Positions 1 to 10,422 of a stretch of 64,000 nt of DNA are shown piece after piece. Source of the stretch: Piezodorus guildinii (taxonomy: Eukaryota > Arthropoda > Insecta > Hemiptera > Pentatomidae); NCBI GenBank assembly GCA_023052935.1, contig CM041298.1, forward strand, positions 18,831,371 through 18,895,370, in the 5' to 3' direction. The notes below the pieces were generated by a model. It was not told the DNA's origin and made no database searches. It saw only the letters and a list, made by a program, of their open reading frames with translations. The position numbers were made by a program, and so were the translations under genes. How positions within the stretch are numbered: position 1 is the stretch's first letter; each line of letters starts with the position of its first letter.

Positions 1-406
1 GCTAGCATTGATAAATAACAGCTAAATATGCAAGTTGAGTAAATTTTAAAAGCAACTAAAGGAGAAAACTGAAAAAATATTTTTTTAATGCAATTTTTCG
101 TTTTTATATAAGAACAGTAATACACATGTGTAATATACCGTTGGAAAGCTAAAGATTTTAGAATAAAACAGTATCTCATACATAAGCTTTTAAAAGTAAA
201 TAGAGAGTGATGAAATGAACATAAAACTAACTGATTATTTTAGATAATAATATAATAGGTTTTTTAATAAAATACATGTTTCTATAGAAATTTAATTAAT
301 CCTTTAATAGTTTAACGTATTTTTTTCTATAACTGTTTTTGAAAATTCTTTCATTGATTTTAAAAATGGAGGTAAGTGAAAGTCGTGTGTTGTTCGCACC
401 AGATTT
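1..406 (-). mobile_element. H element, partial (5'-type end), minus strand
   Basis: The stretch ends with GGTAAGTGAAAGTCGTGTGT followed by GCACCAGATTT, which is the reverse complement of the H start. It continues inward with the family's CAATTTTTCGTTTTTATATA and ACCGTTGGAAAGCTAAAGAT blocks. It is cut by the window edge. Confidence 0.85.
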
Positions 407-907
407 CTATTTAATATATATTTCATATGTAGTTATGTGAAAGTAATAAGTGAAATATAAACTAAAATCAATGCAATTTAGTAAAAGAGCTATGATGAAA
501 ATATCTATCCAGTTTATTCTTAAACTTTTCATTTGGATTTTCTTCGACGTTCCATGTCTATACGAAATAAAGAGAGTCCTTAATCCATCCTGGATTAGCT
601 AGAGGATTCGGTCTCTAATTTCTAGAGCGATTTAAGTCTAAACTATTAGAGTAATATATGGTTGGTAGTTTTGGGGAGTCAGACGAATAGGGACACTGTG
701 GGCATGGTTCCCTAGTAATCCCGCCTAGATTAGTAGCCTTAGACCACTCTTGCCAAAGGAAATAGTTTCTCTGATCAGCTCATGTAAATTTCAAAAAAGA
801 ACTCACTTCGTTGGTTTCTCTTTTATTTTATTGTTTTAAGAAAAATAATGCATGAGTAACATTGTATCGTGTGTTTGTTTTTTCAAGTGCGAAATTTCCC
901 TAAGGAT
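1..907. repeat. Left arm of large imperfect inverted repeat
   Basis: Read in reverse complement, this stretch matches 2150-3061 along nearly its whole length with scattered mismatches and small indels. Matching landmarks are the NheI-like start against the TTTATCAATGG stretch near 3050, GGCATGGTTCCCT (702-714) against AGGGAACCATGCC (2353-2365), and CCCTAAGGATT (899-909) against AATCCTTAGGG (2152-2162). Positions 1-406 are H-element sequence; 407-907 is otherwise unidentified. The arm runs off the window, so its outer limit is unknown. Confidence 0.9.
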
Positions 908-1182
908 TTCTTCAATTTATACGATCCCATGAGATAAAAACAAAATATTGGAACAGAGGGATTCGTTGATACAAGAGAAGTGCTTTTAGATGTATAGGGT
1001 AAGCGAGTGGAACTAACTAGAATGAAAAAAGACAAAATAAAAAGAAAAACAAAGCAAACATTTTCCACGTTTTATTTTATTTATCATTATTTTTTCATCG
1101 ATATAATTTAAGATAGTTTATCAAAGCCAGATTACTTTTATAAACAGACAGTTTCTATGTATACTTGTATGTTTTACATTCG
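908..1182. other. AT-rich spacer, no gene seen
   Basis: This is the left part of the palindrome spacer. It is AT-rich with no frame longer than about 60 codons that resembles a known family. Confidence 0.6.
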
Positions 1183-1321
1183 TTTTTTAATTTCACTTAC
1201 CTATATATGAAGTATATAGAAAGGGAAAGTATTGCGATAGTAAAAATTTTCGAATTCTCGTTTAAAACGAAAATACAAGTTTTAGAGTCCTCTGAGTCTA
1301 AATGACCAACTCCGCTAAAAT

Positions 1322-1323
<2 letters not shown>

Positions 1324-1356
<33 letters not shown>

Positions 1357-1974
1357 GTAGGGGAAAAATGTTTGATAAGACGAAGAGGGCAACTGAATCC
1401 ACAACAGTGTGAGATTCTTACTCACTAAAAACCACCTACATTCTCTGCGATGACACACCGCGGAACTGCTTGCAAGCATTACATCGCGGTGGACAGGATG
1501 GCTGAGCGCCTACTTCTCTACTGCATACTTGACGGTACTTGACCTCTTCTCGCTCGCTCCTCGGTTCTCAGTATTCTTTCGACTTTCCCAGCATAATATG
1601 AAACAGCATTACAGTTTTTTTGACTGGTCAACATGAGCTGTGCCAGATTTTCCGGTGTGGATCTTTCACCCAGCACCATATCTAGCTGAACCTTCTCCAA
1701 GGTAAATTTCTTGCATGCGAAGAAAGCATGTTCCACTGTTTCATCCAAACGAGGACAGTTGGTACATGATGATTCTTTATCCAGCTTGAACCTGTGGAGA
1801 TATGACCTGAAGCAGCCATGTCCAGAGAGCAGTTGAGTATGGTAATAATCAACCTCTCCATGTGTGCGTATCATCCACGATGTAATATCTGGTATCAGAC
1901 GGTTTGTCCACCTTCCAGATGTTGATGAGTCCCAGCGTCTCCGCCATATGCGAAGAGTTTCCAGTCTCTCGTCT
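1324..1974 (-). mobile_element. R1-clade non-LTR retrotransposon, 5'-truncated 3' end
   Basis: A poly(A) tail (T run 1323-1353), a 3' untranslated region (1354-1517) and the C-terminus of an ORF2 form a classic 5'-truncated LINE insertion. The flanking 13-base duplication TCCGCTAAAATGT lies at 1311-1323 and 1975-1987. The target is the edge of the (TG)n tract of an H element, the same site used by the long R1 element at 28450-32695. Confidence 0.88.
1518..1974 (-). pseudogene. R1-clade ORF2 C-terminal fragment (zinc-finger-like tail)
   Basis: About 150 residues of the region after the reverse transcriptase. It contains RWTNRLIPDI, HGEVDYYHTQLLSGHGCF and a Cys/His cluster of the form CTNCPRLDE...EHAFFAC, typical of the C-terminal tail of R1-clade polymerases. 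The endonuclease and catalytic RT are absent through 5' truncation. Codons upstream of 1974 in this frame are H-element microsatellite (His-Thr repeats) and not part of the protein. The frame then ends at a normal-looking stop. Confidence 0.85.
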
Positions 1975-1983
1975 TCCGCTAAA

Positions 1984-1984
<1 letters not shown>

Positions 1985-2016
<32 letters not shown>
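1985..2016. repeat. (TG)n microsatellite within H element
   Basis: About 16 TG units follow the right copy of the R1 target duplication. It is the internal microsatellite of the H family. Confidence 0.95.
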
Positions 2017-2017
<1 letters not shown>

Positions 2018-2106
2018 TAAGTCCAGCGCGAAAACGAGGGGTCCTATAAAACTGAAATTTCATATCTAAGACAGCTATACTTCCGAGATGTTAGAAAAAC
2101 TTTTTC

Positions 2107-2156
2107 ACTGCCTACTTCGAACTTCGAATCAAACCCCGACATCTACTAGTGAATCC
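2107..2156. repeat. 50 bp sequence repeated at 3578-3627
   Basis: The stretch GCCTACTTCGAACTTCGAAT, then CAAACCCCGACATC, then ACTAGTGAAT occurs almost identically at 3578-3627. Both copies directly follow broken H-element sequence. Function unknown. Confidence 0.85.
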
Positions 2157-3061
2157 TTAGGGAAATTTTGCACTTGAAAAAACAAAACAAAAAAAAACAT
2201 ACGTTTTATTCATGCATTATTTTTCTTAAAACAATAAAATAAAAGAGAAACCAACGAAGTGAGTTCTTATTTTAAATTTACATTAGCTGATCAGAGAAAC
2301 TATTTCCTTTGGCAAGAGTGGTCTAAGGCTAATAATCTAGGCGGGATTACAAGGGAACCATGCCCAAAACTACCGACCATTTATTCCTATAATAGTTTAG
2401 ACTTAAATCGCTCTAGAAATTAGAGACCGAATCCTCTGGCTAATCCAGGCAGGATGAGGGACTAAGTTTATTTCGTATAGACATGGATTGTTTAACGCTT
2501 GCTTTCCTTTGTGCTTCGGAAAATATAAGAAAATTCAAATGAAAAATTAAAGAATAAACTGGATAGTTATTTTCATCATAGCTCTTTTAGTAAATTGTAT
2601 TGATTTTAGTTTCGCTTATTACTTTCACATAACTACATATGAAATATATATTAAATAAAATTCTGGTGCACGACTTTCACATACCTCCAATTTTAAAATC
2701 AATGAAAGAATTTTCAAAAACAGTTAGAGAAAAAAATACGTGAAACTATTAAATAATTAATTACATTTTTATAGAAACATGTGTTTTATTAAAAAATCTA
2801 TTATATTATTATCTAAAATAATCAGTTAGTTTTATGTTCATTTCATCACTCTCTATTAACTTTTAAAAGCTTATGTATGAGATAATATTTTTTTCTAAAA
2901 TCTTTAGCTTTCCAACGGTATATTACACATGTGTATAACTGTTCTTATATAAAAACGAAAAATTGCTTTAAAAAAATATGTTTTCAGTTTTCTCCTTTAG
3001 TTGCTTTTCAGATTTGCTCAACTTGCATATTTAGCTGTATTTATCAATGGTAACTAGATAA
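2150..3061. repeat. Right arm of large imperfect inverted repeat
   Basis: Reverse-complement partner of 1-907. Its outer part (2657 onward) is an H element; 2150-2656 pairs with 407-907 and is not recognised. Together with the 1.24 kb spacer the palindrome spans at least 3 kb. Confidence 0.9.
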
Positions 3062-3536
3062 TATGGTTATTTTTATAAAATATACAAAATTAAAGGTACT
3101 TTAGAAAAAGAAAATTTAAAATATCGGCATTTAAGCCCTTTTCAGACTATTTTTATTAGAATACAACCGACATGATATTAAAGCCGATTAAATTTTACAT
3201 CGATATAGCGAGTTTGATCAAAATCGTTTTAACCGTTTACGAGAAAATCGAAAAAAGGTGCAAAATGCATAGTATAAAGTGGCTCTTCTGGTAAGCTCAT
3301 TTTGATGATAAACGTTTTGTAACGTTTCGGGCGTATAGTTGTTTTAATATGATTTTCAGTTTCATAGGACTTTTCGTTTCCGCCCGGGAGTTACCACACA
3401 CACAGACCTTTTTTCGGGACTTGGTTATTTGGACTCAGGGGACCCTAAAACGTGTATTTCCGTTGAAAACTGGAATTCGAAAATTTTCACGATCGCAATA
3501 CTTTCTCTTACTACGTATGGTAAGTGAAAGTAAAAA
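2657..3536 (+). mobile_element. H element, near-complete, plus strand
   Basis: It starts at TTCTGGTGCACGACTTTCAC and passes through the GCTTTCCAACGGTATATTA block, the GTGCAAAATGCATAGTATAA block and a short ACACACACAG tract. It ends in GGTAAGTGAAAGTAAAAA. Just beyond (3537-3575) lies a short inverted piece of the same 3' end (TTTGCGATCATGAAAATTTT), so the end is duplicated head-to-head. Confidence 0.85.
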
Positions 3537-3744
3537 GGAATTTGCGATCATGAAAATTTTCTGATTACAGTTTTCAACTGCCTACTTCGAACTTCGAATC
3601 AAACCCCGACATCCACTAGTGAATGTCGAGGCGCTTAATCATTAATCTCCATCTATAACGAATCAAAATTTGAATTTGAAAAGTAACCCTTTTTAGTATC
3701 TCTTACATTCATTTGGAATATATATTAAGAGAAAGTCCAAATCC

Positions 3745-4240
3745 AACAGGTGTGGTCAGAACTTGGACAACACCAATAAATTAAGAAATATCAAGCAATG
3801 GCCTGATCCATGGAATACATCATTGCGAAGTAATCGCCGCGAGGAAACTGCTTTGGCGAGACTTGGCATCGGACATAGCAGACTCAAACATCTCCATCTC
3901 ATCCTCAGGCAGCCCGAACCAATGTATGACTTGTGTAGAGTGACTCTCTCAATAAAACATATAATTGAAAACTGTCCCAAATTCCATGTACTAATGGATA
4001 AACTTAATCTAGCAAGTTCGTTGAGTGAGAGCTTGAAGGACTCTAGTGAAACAGTTAGTTCACTAATTAGGTTCGTCAAAGAATGTTCTCTGTTCCCGGA
4101 ACTATAAGAAAAAAAAATAAATAAATAAAAATTGGAATAAATTCACTAATTCAGAATGGGTCAAAAAAAAAAAAGAAGTAATAAATATACAATAAAAATA
4201 AATAAATAAAAAGAAGAAAAAAAAAGTAAAAAAAAAAATC
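3745..4240 (+). pseudogene. I-like LINE 3' end: C-terminal zinc-finger tail
   Basis: A frame of about 110 residues carries SNRREETALARLGIGHSRLKH, then a Cys/His cluster (DLCRVTLSIKHIIENC), and ends FVKECSLFPEL. Such RREE.LARLRIGH...H.L..C tails follow the RNase H domain in I-like LINEs and related groups. The first cysteine spacing is degraded (the expected C-x2-C is YDLC). A long A-rich tail (4108-4240) follows. A second copy of the family is at 19958-20434. Clade placement is by motif only. Confidence 0.7.
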
Positions 4241-4924
4241 TGGTTCTACAAATTTATTCGGTGCTAATAGCCAAGAGGTTGAGCACTAATTCCAATACCC
4301 TAATCCTATTGAGAGAACATTTTTTTAATTATTACTATTTTAGATAATTTCCATGAAAACAGGCGTTTCCCTTTAAACTAAACGGAACACCAATAAAATC
4401 TAAACTTTTAAAACGGATGTTAAATAGTTATTTTGAATTATATAATACTAATAAACCTATTGAAATATAAATCGTTTAAAATATTTTCCGGAAAATGCGT
4501 ATTTGCGAGTGGACAAACAATGATTTTAATAGTGATTAGTAATTTCAGTTTTGATGATCATTTGTATTATTGCTGTAGGTTTTAGTATTGAATATTCTAA
4601 TTAGCTCAGGTCTTATATGTCATAAAGATGGGGAAATATTCCCAAAACGTTTAATTGAAATAAAATTGTTGTGAAATTGATTAGTGAAATAATTGAGATG
4701 CAATTTATTAATTAGTCAAATCTAAATTTTTTTTTTCTTAACCCCAATTTAGTTGCATGTTTTGCTAAATATATTTTCTGAATAATTTCCTTTTACTGTA
4801 TCTAGATACATTTTAAGGATATTTCTGTTAGAGATTATGTTTTTGTGCTATCACTGATTTGCTATTCCTCTTGGTGGTGGGGATTACTTCAATCTTGACA
4901 CTTCCAGACTTACGCTAATCTTAA
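4241..4924. other. AT-rich stretch without a gene; possible retroelement tail motif
   Basis: No coding sequence seen. At 4625-4655 the sequence AAAGATGGGGAAATATTCCC followed by AAAACGTTT has the same layout as motifs in the fold-back elements at 27.6 and 48.3 kb (a short hairpin between AAGATG and an AAACGT box). Confidence 0.4.
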
Positions 4925-5290
4925 ACTCTAGCTTACACTATGTTGCCACCTCTGAGGAGCTGGCGGAATCTTAAGCCTACTAAAAACCGGGTTTGGAAGA
5001 ACTTCTAAGGAATTATAAAAGTTATGTCTTCTTTTATCTAGGAATTCACTCACTTTAGGAATATTAAGTAGTAAATGAAAGCCTTTCTGCCTTTTTTTTT
5101 TCAAATGTAGTTCTTCTTGCAATCTTCTTTAAAACGCCATTTCGGAATTGCTGTAGTTTCTTTTTTGAGTTATCTGAAGAATGGATAAAGTAATGGTGCT
5201 CCGTATAATAGTGAAGGTCTGATCACACTTTTGTATATTAGTAGTTTCAGTCTAATACTTAATCTAAATTGTCTTGCAATAAATTATTCA
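4925..5290 (-). pseudogene. Jockey-like reverse transcriptase C-terminus, degenerate
   Basis: Read on the minus strand it gives RLSIRLKLLIYKSVIRPSLL, then YGAPLLYPFF, an in-frame stop, and after a frameshift NIPKVSEFLDKRRHNFYNSL and PPAPQRWQHSVS. The order matches the fragment at 59770-60234 (LKIIIYSSFIRPGLLYGAP ... NIPTVQEFMKRR ... PPPAPKRWQNAV), so the two are the same family. Only the tail downstream of the catalytic RT remains. Confidence 0.75.
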
Positions 5291-6150
5291 TGTAACTATG
5301 CTTATTCTTCTCAACGGGAGAGACAGTTTAGGAATTTAAAGAGTGAAATTTCGACTTTTTACACATAATTTTGCCGTAGTTCTTCGGATTAACAATAGTA
5401 ACTAGCTCAGCTGCGAGGACCAACATATAAAGGAGTGAATAATTAAGCAGAGAGATACATCTGGTGAGGCCGTGCTTTAAGTTTGACATTTGAATAAAGT
5501 TTCCCGCTGTGTGGCTAAAGACCCAATGCCCCAACTGCTTTACATAAGACAAAATTAATTTAAACTTGCCGAGTCAAGGGAGGACTGCCTCTATTCAACT
5601 CGCCTCAATATCTAAGTCCCAGGGCTCATTACCATATCTACACGTAACCAGCTAATAGTCCTTAATAGGATTCCGATTGTCATACTAATTTGATTTATAA
5701 ACTTCCACGAAGCAGGAAAAATATGTCCAATGTATCCAGCAAAATGTTGATCAACGAATTTACTATTATAACTGTATCGCGAATGTACAAATACTGTTTT
5801 ATTTGGTTTTTTCGAGGTTAGTCGTTATAATAGTGACAGGTCTTCAGAAGGCCTGGACAATGCCTGTTCAGTAAAGGAGTGAACATGATGGAGATTGATG
5901 CTCGTCGTGGTAGAAGCACCAAGTACATGGTACCCTGCCAGATAGGTGAACCTCGGATAAATTTTTTATAGTGCTTTTTAATGACATCAGCTACGATTGC
6001 TATATTGAGGTCTTTGTGTAATAATTTGTTGGATACGTAAAAGGGACGGTGAGTAGTGAAGCGGAGGAATTAAGACTGAGAGATTTGAATTTTTCGAAAG
6101 TGTGATCTTTTGCATGAGCACTACACCTGAGTACCGTATGTTCATATAGG
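5291..6150. other. Unassigned stretch
   Basis: Several 60-95 codon frames on the minus strand show no family signature. I see no tRNA-like box or terminal repeat. Confidence 0.5.
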
Positions 6151-6154
6151 TTTA

Positions 6155-6975
6155 AATAACATGTTGTATATTTATATTCGTAAACTCCTTGTTTCTTCCC
6201 TTGTCTTTCCCCACTTTGACTACGGTTGCGAGGTGTACAGCGGACTTTCAGGTGAGCTCGAAGCAAAACCCAAGCGTAATATGAACTGTGCAATACGGTT
6301 TGTATTCGGGATCACCAGAGACACGCATATAACCCAGTATTACGCCGAGATAAGGTGGCTTTATCCTCGTTACAGATGCCAGTATTTCCTAGCTTCCTTC
6401 CTCTACCAGGTTATCAGAACTCATCGTCCCAGCTACATCTTCCAATCCCTTCAATTTAAATCATTAATTCAGGCCCGTTCTACTAGATCCCGTCTTTCTG
6501 ACCTCTACCCTCCTCCTCACCGTACTGCTGCCTTTGACAAGTCCTTTCTAGCCAAAGCAACCTCTCTTTGGAATACTATCTCTCCTGAGATCCGTCATGT
6601 AAGAACGACTTCCTCCTTCAAATCGCTCCTTTTCAACCACCTTCTCCTTACCCTGTCAAACAGACAATAACTTCCAACTGCAGATGCTATAAATTCCAAT
6701 TATTATTATTTTATTTTTTTGTGTGTGTTTATATTATAAATTATCACTGAGAAATTAGCTATTTCTGTTGTTTTTTTTCGTTGTTTTATTTTTATTTTTT
6801 GTTTCATTCTGTAAGTCTGGCTTGTAAAGATGTATATATATTATGACCTCTATTATTTTTCTAGTTTAGTAATTTGTCATTCTAAGCCATGACCACACTG
6901 TTTCTGTCATCAATTATGTATTTTATTTTATTCTTAAGGGTCTTTAGTCCCAGGATAATAAAGATGTTTTTTTTT
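6155..6975 (+). pseudogene. L2/CR1-like LINE, 3' end (RT C-terminus plus 3' UTR)
   Basis: A 169-codon frame (6161-6670) reads KLLVSSLVFPHFDYGCEVYS, RFVFGITRDTHITQYYAEIR, then ARSTRSRLSDLYPPPHRTAA and FLAKATSLWNTISPEIRHV. This is the typical C-terminal 'thumb' region of L2/CR1-group polymerases (LV.S.L.PHFDYG; R..L.L...RT..FD.SF...A..LWN.I...I). The YXDD catalytic core is missing through 5' truncation. The 3' UTR ends near GTCCCAGGATAATAAAGATG and a T run. A closely related shorter copy is at 8722-9300. Confidence 0.8.
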
Positions 6976-7049
6976 TTCATTTTATTTCATTATATAATAG
7001 TTTTTGTTAACCGATAATTCCTTTTTATGGAATAGAAGTCGTCCATGTA

Positions 7050-7475
7050 TTCATATTCGATGATTCAGGCTTTTTCAAGGTAGTTACGTGTTATGTCTAT
7101 ATCAGGTGTCTATCCATTGTCTAGTCCAGTCTTAAATATTTTGTTTTTGTTTGTTTTGTAACTGAACATTGTAAAGTGTTAGTGGAGGACAATCAGAACG
7201 TCTAAGGGTGAATGTCACATTACTTGATTTCTGAATATTTTTTATTTGTGTACGCCATTTATCAAGCCAATCTTAAAGTAAATTAAAATGAGTTTAAACA
7301 TCGGGAGAGGCTATAGTCGGATCAGTACTCGTTGAGAGCATTAAGGTGTCGTTTGCGTACTTTGCAAGAAATGTGTCGGGTGTTTGTGATATGTGAGAAG
7401 TGCATACTGTATACAGAACTGGACCCAAAATGCTGCCTTGCCACACCAGACTATTAAGTTTGAAAATTAAATAAA
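7050..7475 (-). pseudogene. Jockey-clade RT fragment with mutated YADD box
   Basis: The minus strand shows QGSILGPVLYTVCTSHISQT and then FLAKYANDTLMLSTSTDP, clearly RT motifs 4-5 of the Jockey clade, where the catalytic box F/YADD has become YAND. Downstream, past a stop, it continues DWLDKWRTQIKNIQKSSNVT and TLRRSDCPPLTLYNVQLQNK. Dead relic. Confidence 0.8.
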
Positions 7476-8026
7476 TAACAAAGCTCATTACAATGAATTG
7501 TTTTAAATACCTATGATAATTTCAACAGTCGATAATATTATAGACTAGGGTTAAATATATATTTTGGATCCTACCTATTAGCAGAGGGGGCTGTCAGGAA
7601 GAAATGCCACGTAAGGTAGAAGCTCAAAAAAGCGGTTATGACTCATTTAATCTTGTAGGTTCACATGGGTAGAAACCATGCACCCTATCCTATGAGGGGG
7701 AGAGACAGGAAAAGTAGGTTTAACCAAAAACAACATAGATATTAAGTGCATAACCAAGAAAGGTATATCTCAGTCGGATAAGAGAGATTAAGGTGAAGTG
7801 AGGGCCATGCCTTTGATTCGCTGGGTGTATATAGACTTATGGTCACAGACAACAGTTGCTCTACCGCACGGATTGATATAAGATAGGATAGGATATAAGA
7901 CTGATCAAAAATATTTACATGAGTCTGAAGCTTTTATTGAAATCACCAGTAAAATACGCTAAAAACCTATTTTACAGCTCAATAAGGATTCTGAGCTATA
8001 TTATTTCATAGTCATAGGAAAATGTT
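7476..8026. other. No gene seen
   Basis: Intergenic-looking sequence with no recognised repeat or frame. Confidence 0.5.
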
Positions 8027-8310
8027 GTTTGTTTATTTATTTAACGCCACTTTATGCTACTATGGCTAAGCGGACGATGCTACAGTGGGAGTCCTAAATT
8101 TTTCCTATCCAGGTTTTATTAGGATTGGGATCTTTAACGAGTACCTGACATCGAACAGGCTGGGAACCACCTTTTAACGTCCCCACCGAAAGACGGCATA
8201 ACTAACGATGTTTTACTCCCATTAAATATCCTATGACCACCTACGGGTTTGAACCCGTAATCTTTGGCATAGGAGGCTGTTATGCTAACCACCCAGCTAC
8301 AAGTGATCCC
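8027..8310 (-). mobile_element. SINE-A (tRNA-derived), full-length copy
   Basis: On the minus strand it begins GGGATCACTTGTAGCTGGGT, giving an A-box-like TAGCTGGGTGG and a B-box-like GGGTTCAAACCCG within a tRNA-like head. Then come ACTCCCATT..., GTACTCGTTAAAGATCCC and CTATGGC..., and the 3' end is TTAAATAAATAAAC. The copy is diverged at several sites in the head (TACGGGTTTGAACCCGTAAT). Confidence 0.88.
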
Positions 8311-8720
8311 AAACATAGGAAAATTCCAAGAGTACGAATATTACGTAAGCATCTCAGCATAATTATCCGACCATGGGCTAGTAATTAAAGAGTAAACAAC
8401 TTATATTTATTGACTGACCCTTAATATTTAATAAAATGATAATATTAAGCCCTTTAGGAGAACTAGAGAGAGCAATTCGGTTAAGTTGGCCAGTTAGTTC
8501 TGAAAGCACACTTATTCCGAACCGTTGCTCCTCAAGGGGGTTCTTCGATCACTTGAGGGCTGGAGGGGCCTTTATAGGATCGAGTGGACGGGCTGAGTCT
8601 CCCAATAGTGTTTAACTATAACAACCTCAAGATGTTACAAAAATAGGTAATAATCTGCTCTAACGATGTTCCAATAATTATAGAATTATTTCATAATCCT
8701 CAAATTATTCACGGTCTCAC
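8311..8720. other. No gene seen
   Basis: A more GC-rich patch at 8510-8610 has no family signature that I recognise. Confidence 0.5.
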
Positions 8721-8721
8721 G

Positions 8722-9300
8722 TGACACCTCTACACCGAGTTGAAGTGGCTCCTCCCCTCCATACGCAGACAGTACTTCCTTGGGTCATTTCTCTACCAAA
8801 CTATAAAATCCCAGCATCCTTCCTATATCTACAGTCTCCTTCAATTTAAATTCTCAATCCACTTGCTTGAAACAAGATCGCGCCACTCCGACCTCTATAT
8901 CTTATCCCACAGAACTAAAGCCTTTGATCGATCATTTCTTGCCCGTTCCAGTGCGTTCTGGAATTCCATTCCTTCCCATATACGTCATGCTTCTTCCTTA
9001 TCCACATTTAAATATCTCCTTTTCCAGTATCTATTATTCCTTACAGACGCTTGCTGACCTTAAATCTGATATTTGATGATATAATGTAATCATTATAATG
9101 ACTAAATGCTTACTTTATTTTTCTTTTGTTTTTTTCACAAAATTTTTTTTTATTTTCTTATGCTAATGTAATTATTATCACTATTTTTATGATTATTAGT
9201 TTGTGATTTGTGTATGTATGTGTGTGAGTGTGTACTTATATATATATTTTTGCTAATCTACTCTACCTAGGTAAATATGTTTTATTTATTTTTTTTAAAC
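8722..9300 (+). pseudogene. L2/CR1-like LINE 3' end, second copy
   Basis: It reads LKWLLPSIRRQYFLGSFLYQ, SQHPSYIYSLLQFK, TRSRHSDLY, HRTKAFDRSFLARSSAFWNS and IPSHIRHASS, matching the 6155-6975 copy residue for residue in its framework but truncated about 100 codons further in. The 3' UTR is AT-rich and ends in T runs near 9290. Confidence 0.78.
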
Positions 9301-10032
9301 GGCTACAACACTAAAAGTATTTGCCAAAAAAAAAAACATTTATCCACGGTTTTTAACGGTTCGAATAGATTGACCCGTAAGCATTTCACTTGAGCTCTAT
9401 TTAATTTTGTGCTTATTGGTTAAACTCAAATTTCGGTGGAATACAGCGCGCTAACTTCATGAATAGAATATGGACCACCATATAACGATTTCATTGTCTA
9501 ACTTAGGCACATATATACAACTTTGGACAAAGCTCCTACTCAAAACTTATAATATTGCATTATCACCTAAACTGTTTATTTAGCTCGTGAGACAAAGCAA
9601 GTTAACCCTACACCTAAGTACCTGGAGCTAAGTCCTTATTAGATTAAACTTAGGTAAGAAAGCCCCTAGCTCACGTATTGAAGAAAGTCTCTTGACAGCT
9701 GAGGATATTGTAATTAATCTCTTAAATCTTTAGAACGTCAGTGTTATTATCGTTAGCATGTTACTCTACTTTCATGTTTTTAGATTTTTAATACTGAAAT
9801 CGTTTTTTTTTTTTTAATTACTTACATTATAAAAAGTGTGAAGCATTTTTTCCAATTATTACTTAATTGTAAAATGAAAAAAATATATAAATTTTTTTGG
9901 AGATTTTAAACAAATAATTTTAATTTATTTTATGGCAACAATATTCATTGTTGGTTAAATATGAAATATAGTGACAGAGAAAAAATAAGTATAATTATGA
10001 CAACAAATGTGTAATAAATAGCACAAAAGTAA
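9301..10032. other. AT-rich stretch without a gene
   Basis: No coding or repeat signature beyond homopolymer runs. Confidence 0.5.
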
Positions 10033-10120
10033 AAAATCTGGTGCGGGCATCACACGACTTTCAATTATCTCCGTAGTTAAAATCGCTTAAAGAATTTTCA
10101 AAAACAGTTAGAGATACACT

Positions 10121-10216
10121 GGGTCAAAAAAGTATTGGCACACCCGGTTTTTTCTATTTAATTCTTAAAGTATGTAACTTATTAGTGAGTAATAAATTTT
10201 ATTTATTAATAGACAT
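10121..10216 (+). mobile_element. Tc1-like terminal inverted repeat fragment
   Basis: ACTGGGTCAAAAAAGTATTG, then GCACACCC, preceded by TA, has the form of Tc1-family ends. No matching right terminus or transposase was seen; the remainder is replaced by the SINE-A that follows. Confidence 0.45.
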
Positions 10217-10422
10217 CAATAAAAACAGCCTCCCATGCCAAAGGTCACGGTTTAAACCCGCTGGTGGTCCTAGGATTTTTTAATGGGAGTAAAAAATCCT
10301 TAGTTACGCCGTCCTTTGGAGGGGACGTTAAAAGGTGGTCCCGAGTCTGTGCGATGTCAGGTACTCGTTAAAGATCCCTAATGATGAAGTGACGTTAAAT
10401 AAATAAATAAATAAAAATAATA
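10217..10422 (+). mobile_element. SINE-A, 5'-truncated with internal deletion
   Basis: It begins inside the tRNA-like head (CAGCCTCCCATGCCAAAGGT) and keeps the B-box region and the GTACTCGTTAAAGATCCCTA block. It then jumps to GTGACGTTAAATAAATAAAT, so about 60 bases before the 3' end are missing. Confidence 0.85.

Larger units (their letters stand above)
1183..2106 (-). mobile_element. H element, 3' half, split by an R1 insertion
   Basis: The minus-strand H end (AATTTCACTTACCTATATATG, then GGGAAAGTATTGCGAT) begins here and runs to the microsatellite. It is interrupted at 1324-1974 by an R1-clade fragment. H sequence resumes with (TG)n at 1985-2016 and the GGTAAGTCCAGCGCGAAAAC block, and stops abruptly at 2106, where an unrelated sequence repeated at 3578 starts. 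Confidence 0.8.

Noticed and set aside
361..390. GGTAAGTGAAAG resembles a splice donor and recurs many times
   Set aside because: It is part of the conserved end of the H element and appears without any exon-like sequence beside it.
1864..2049. Plus-strand frame with a Cys/Val repeat; similar frames near 18714 and 27034
   Set aside because: Products of the (TG)n tracts, antisense to real element sequence at 1864.
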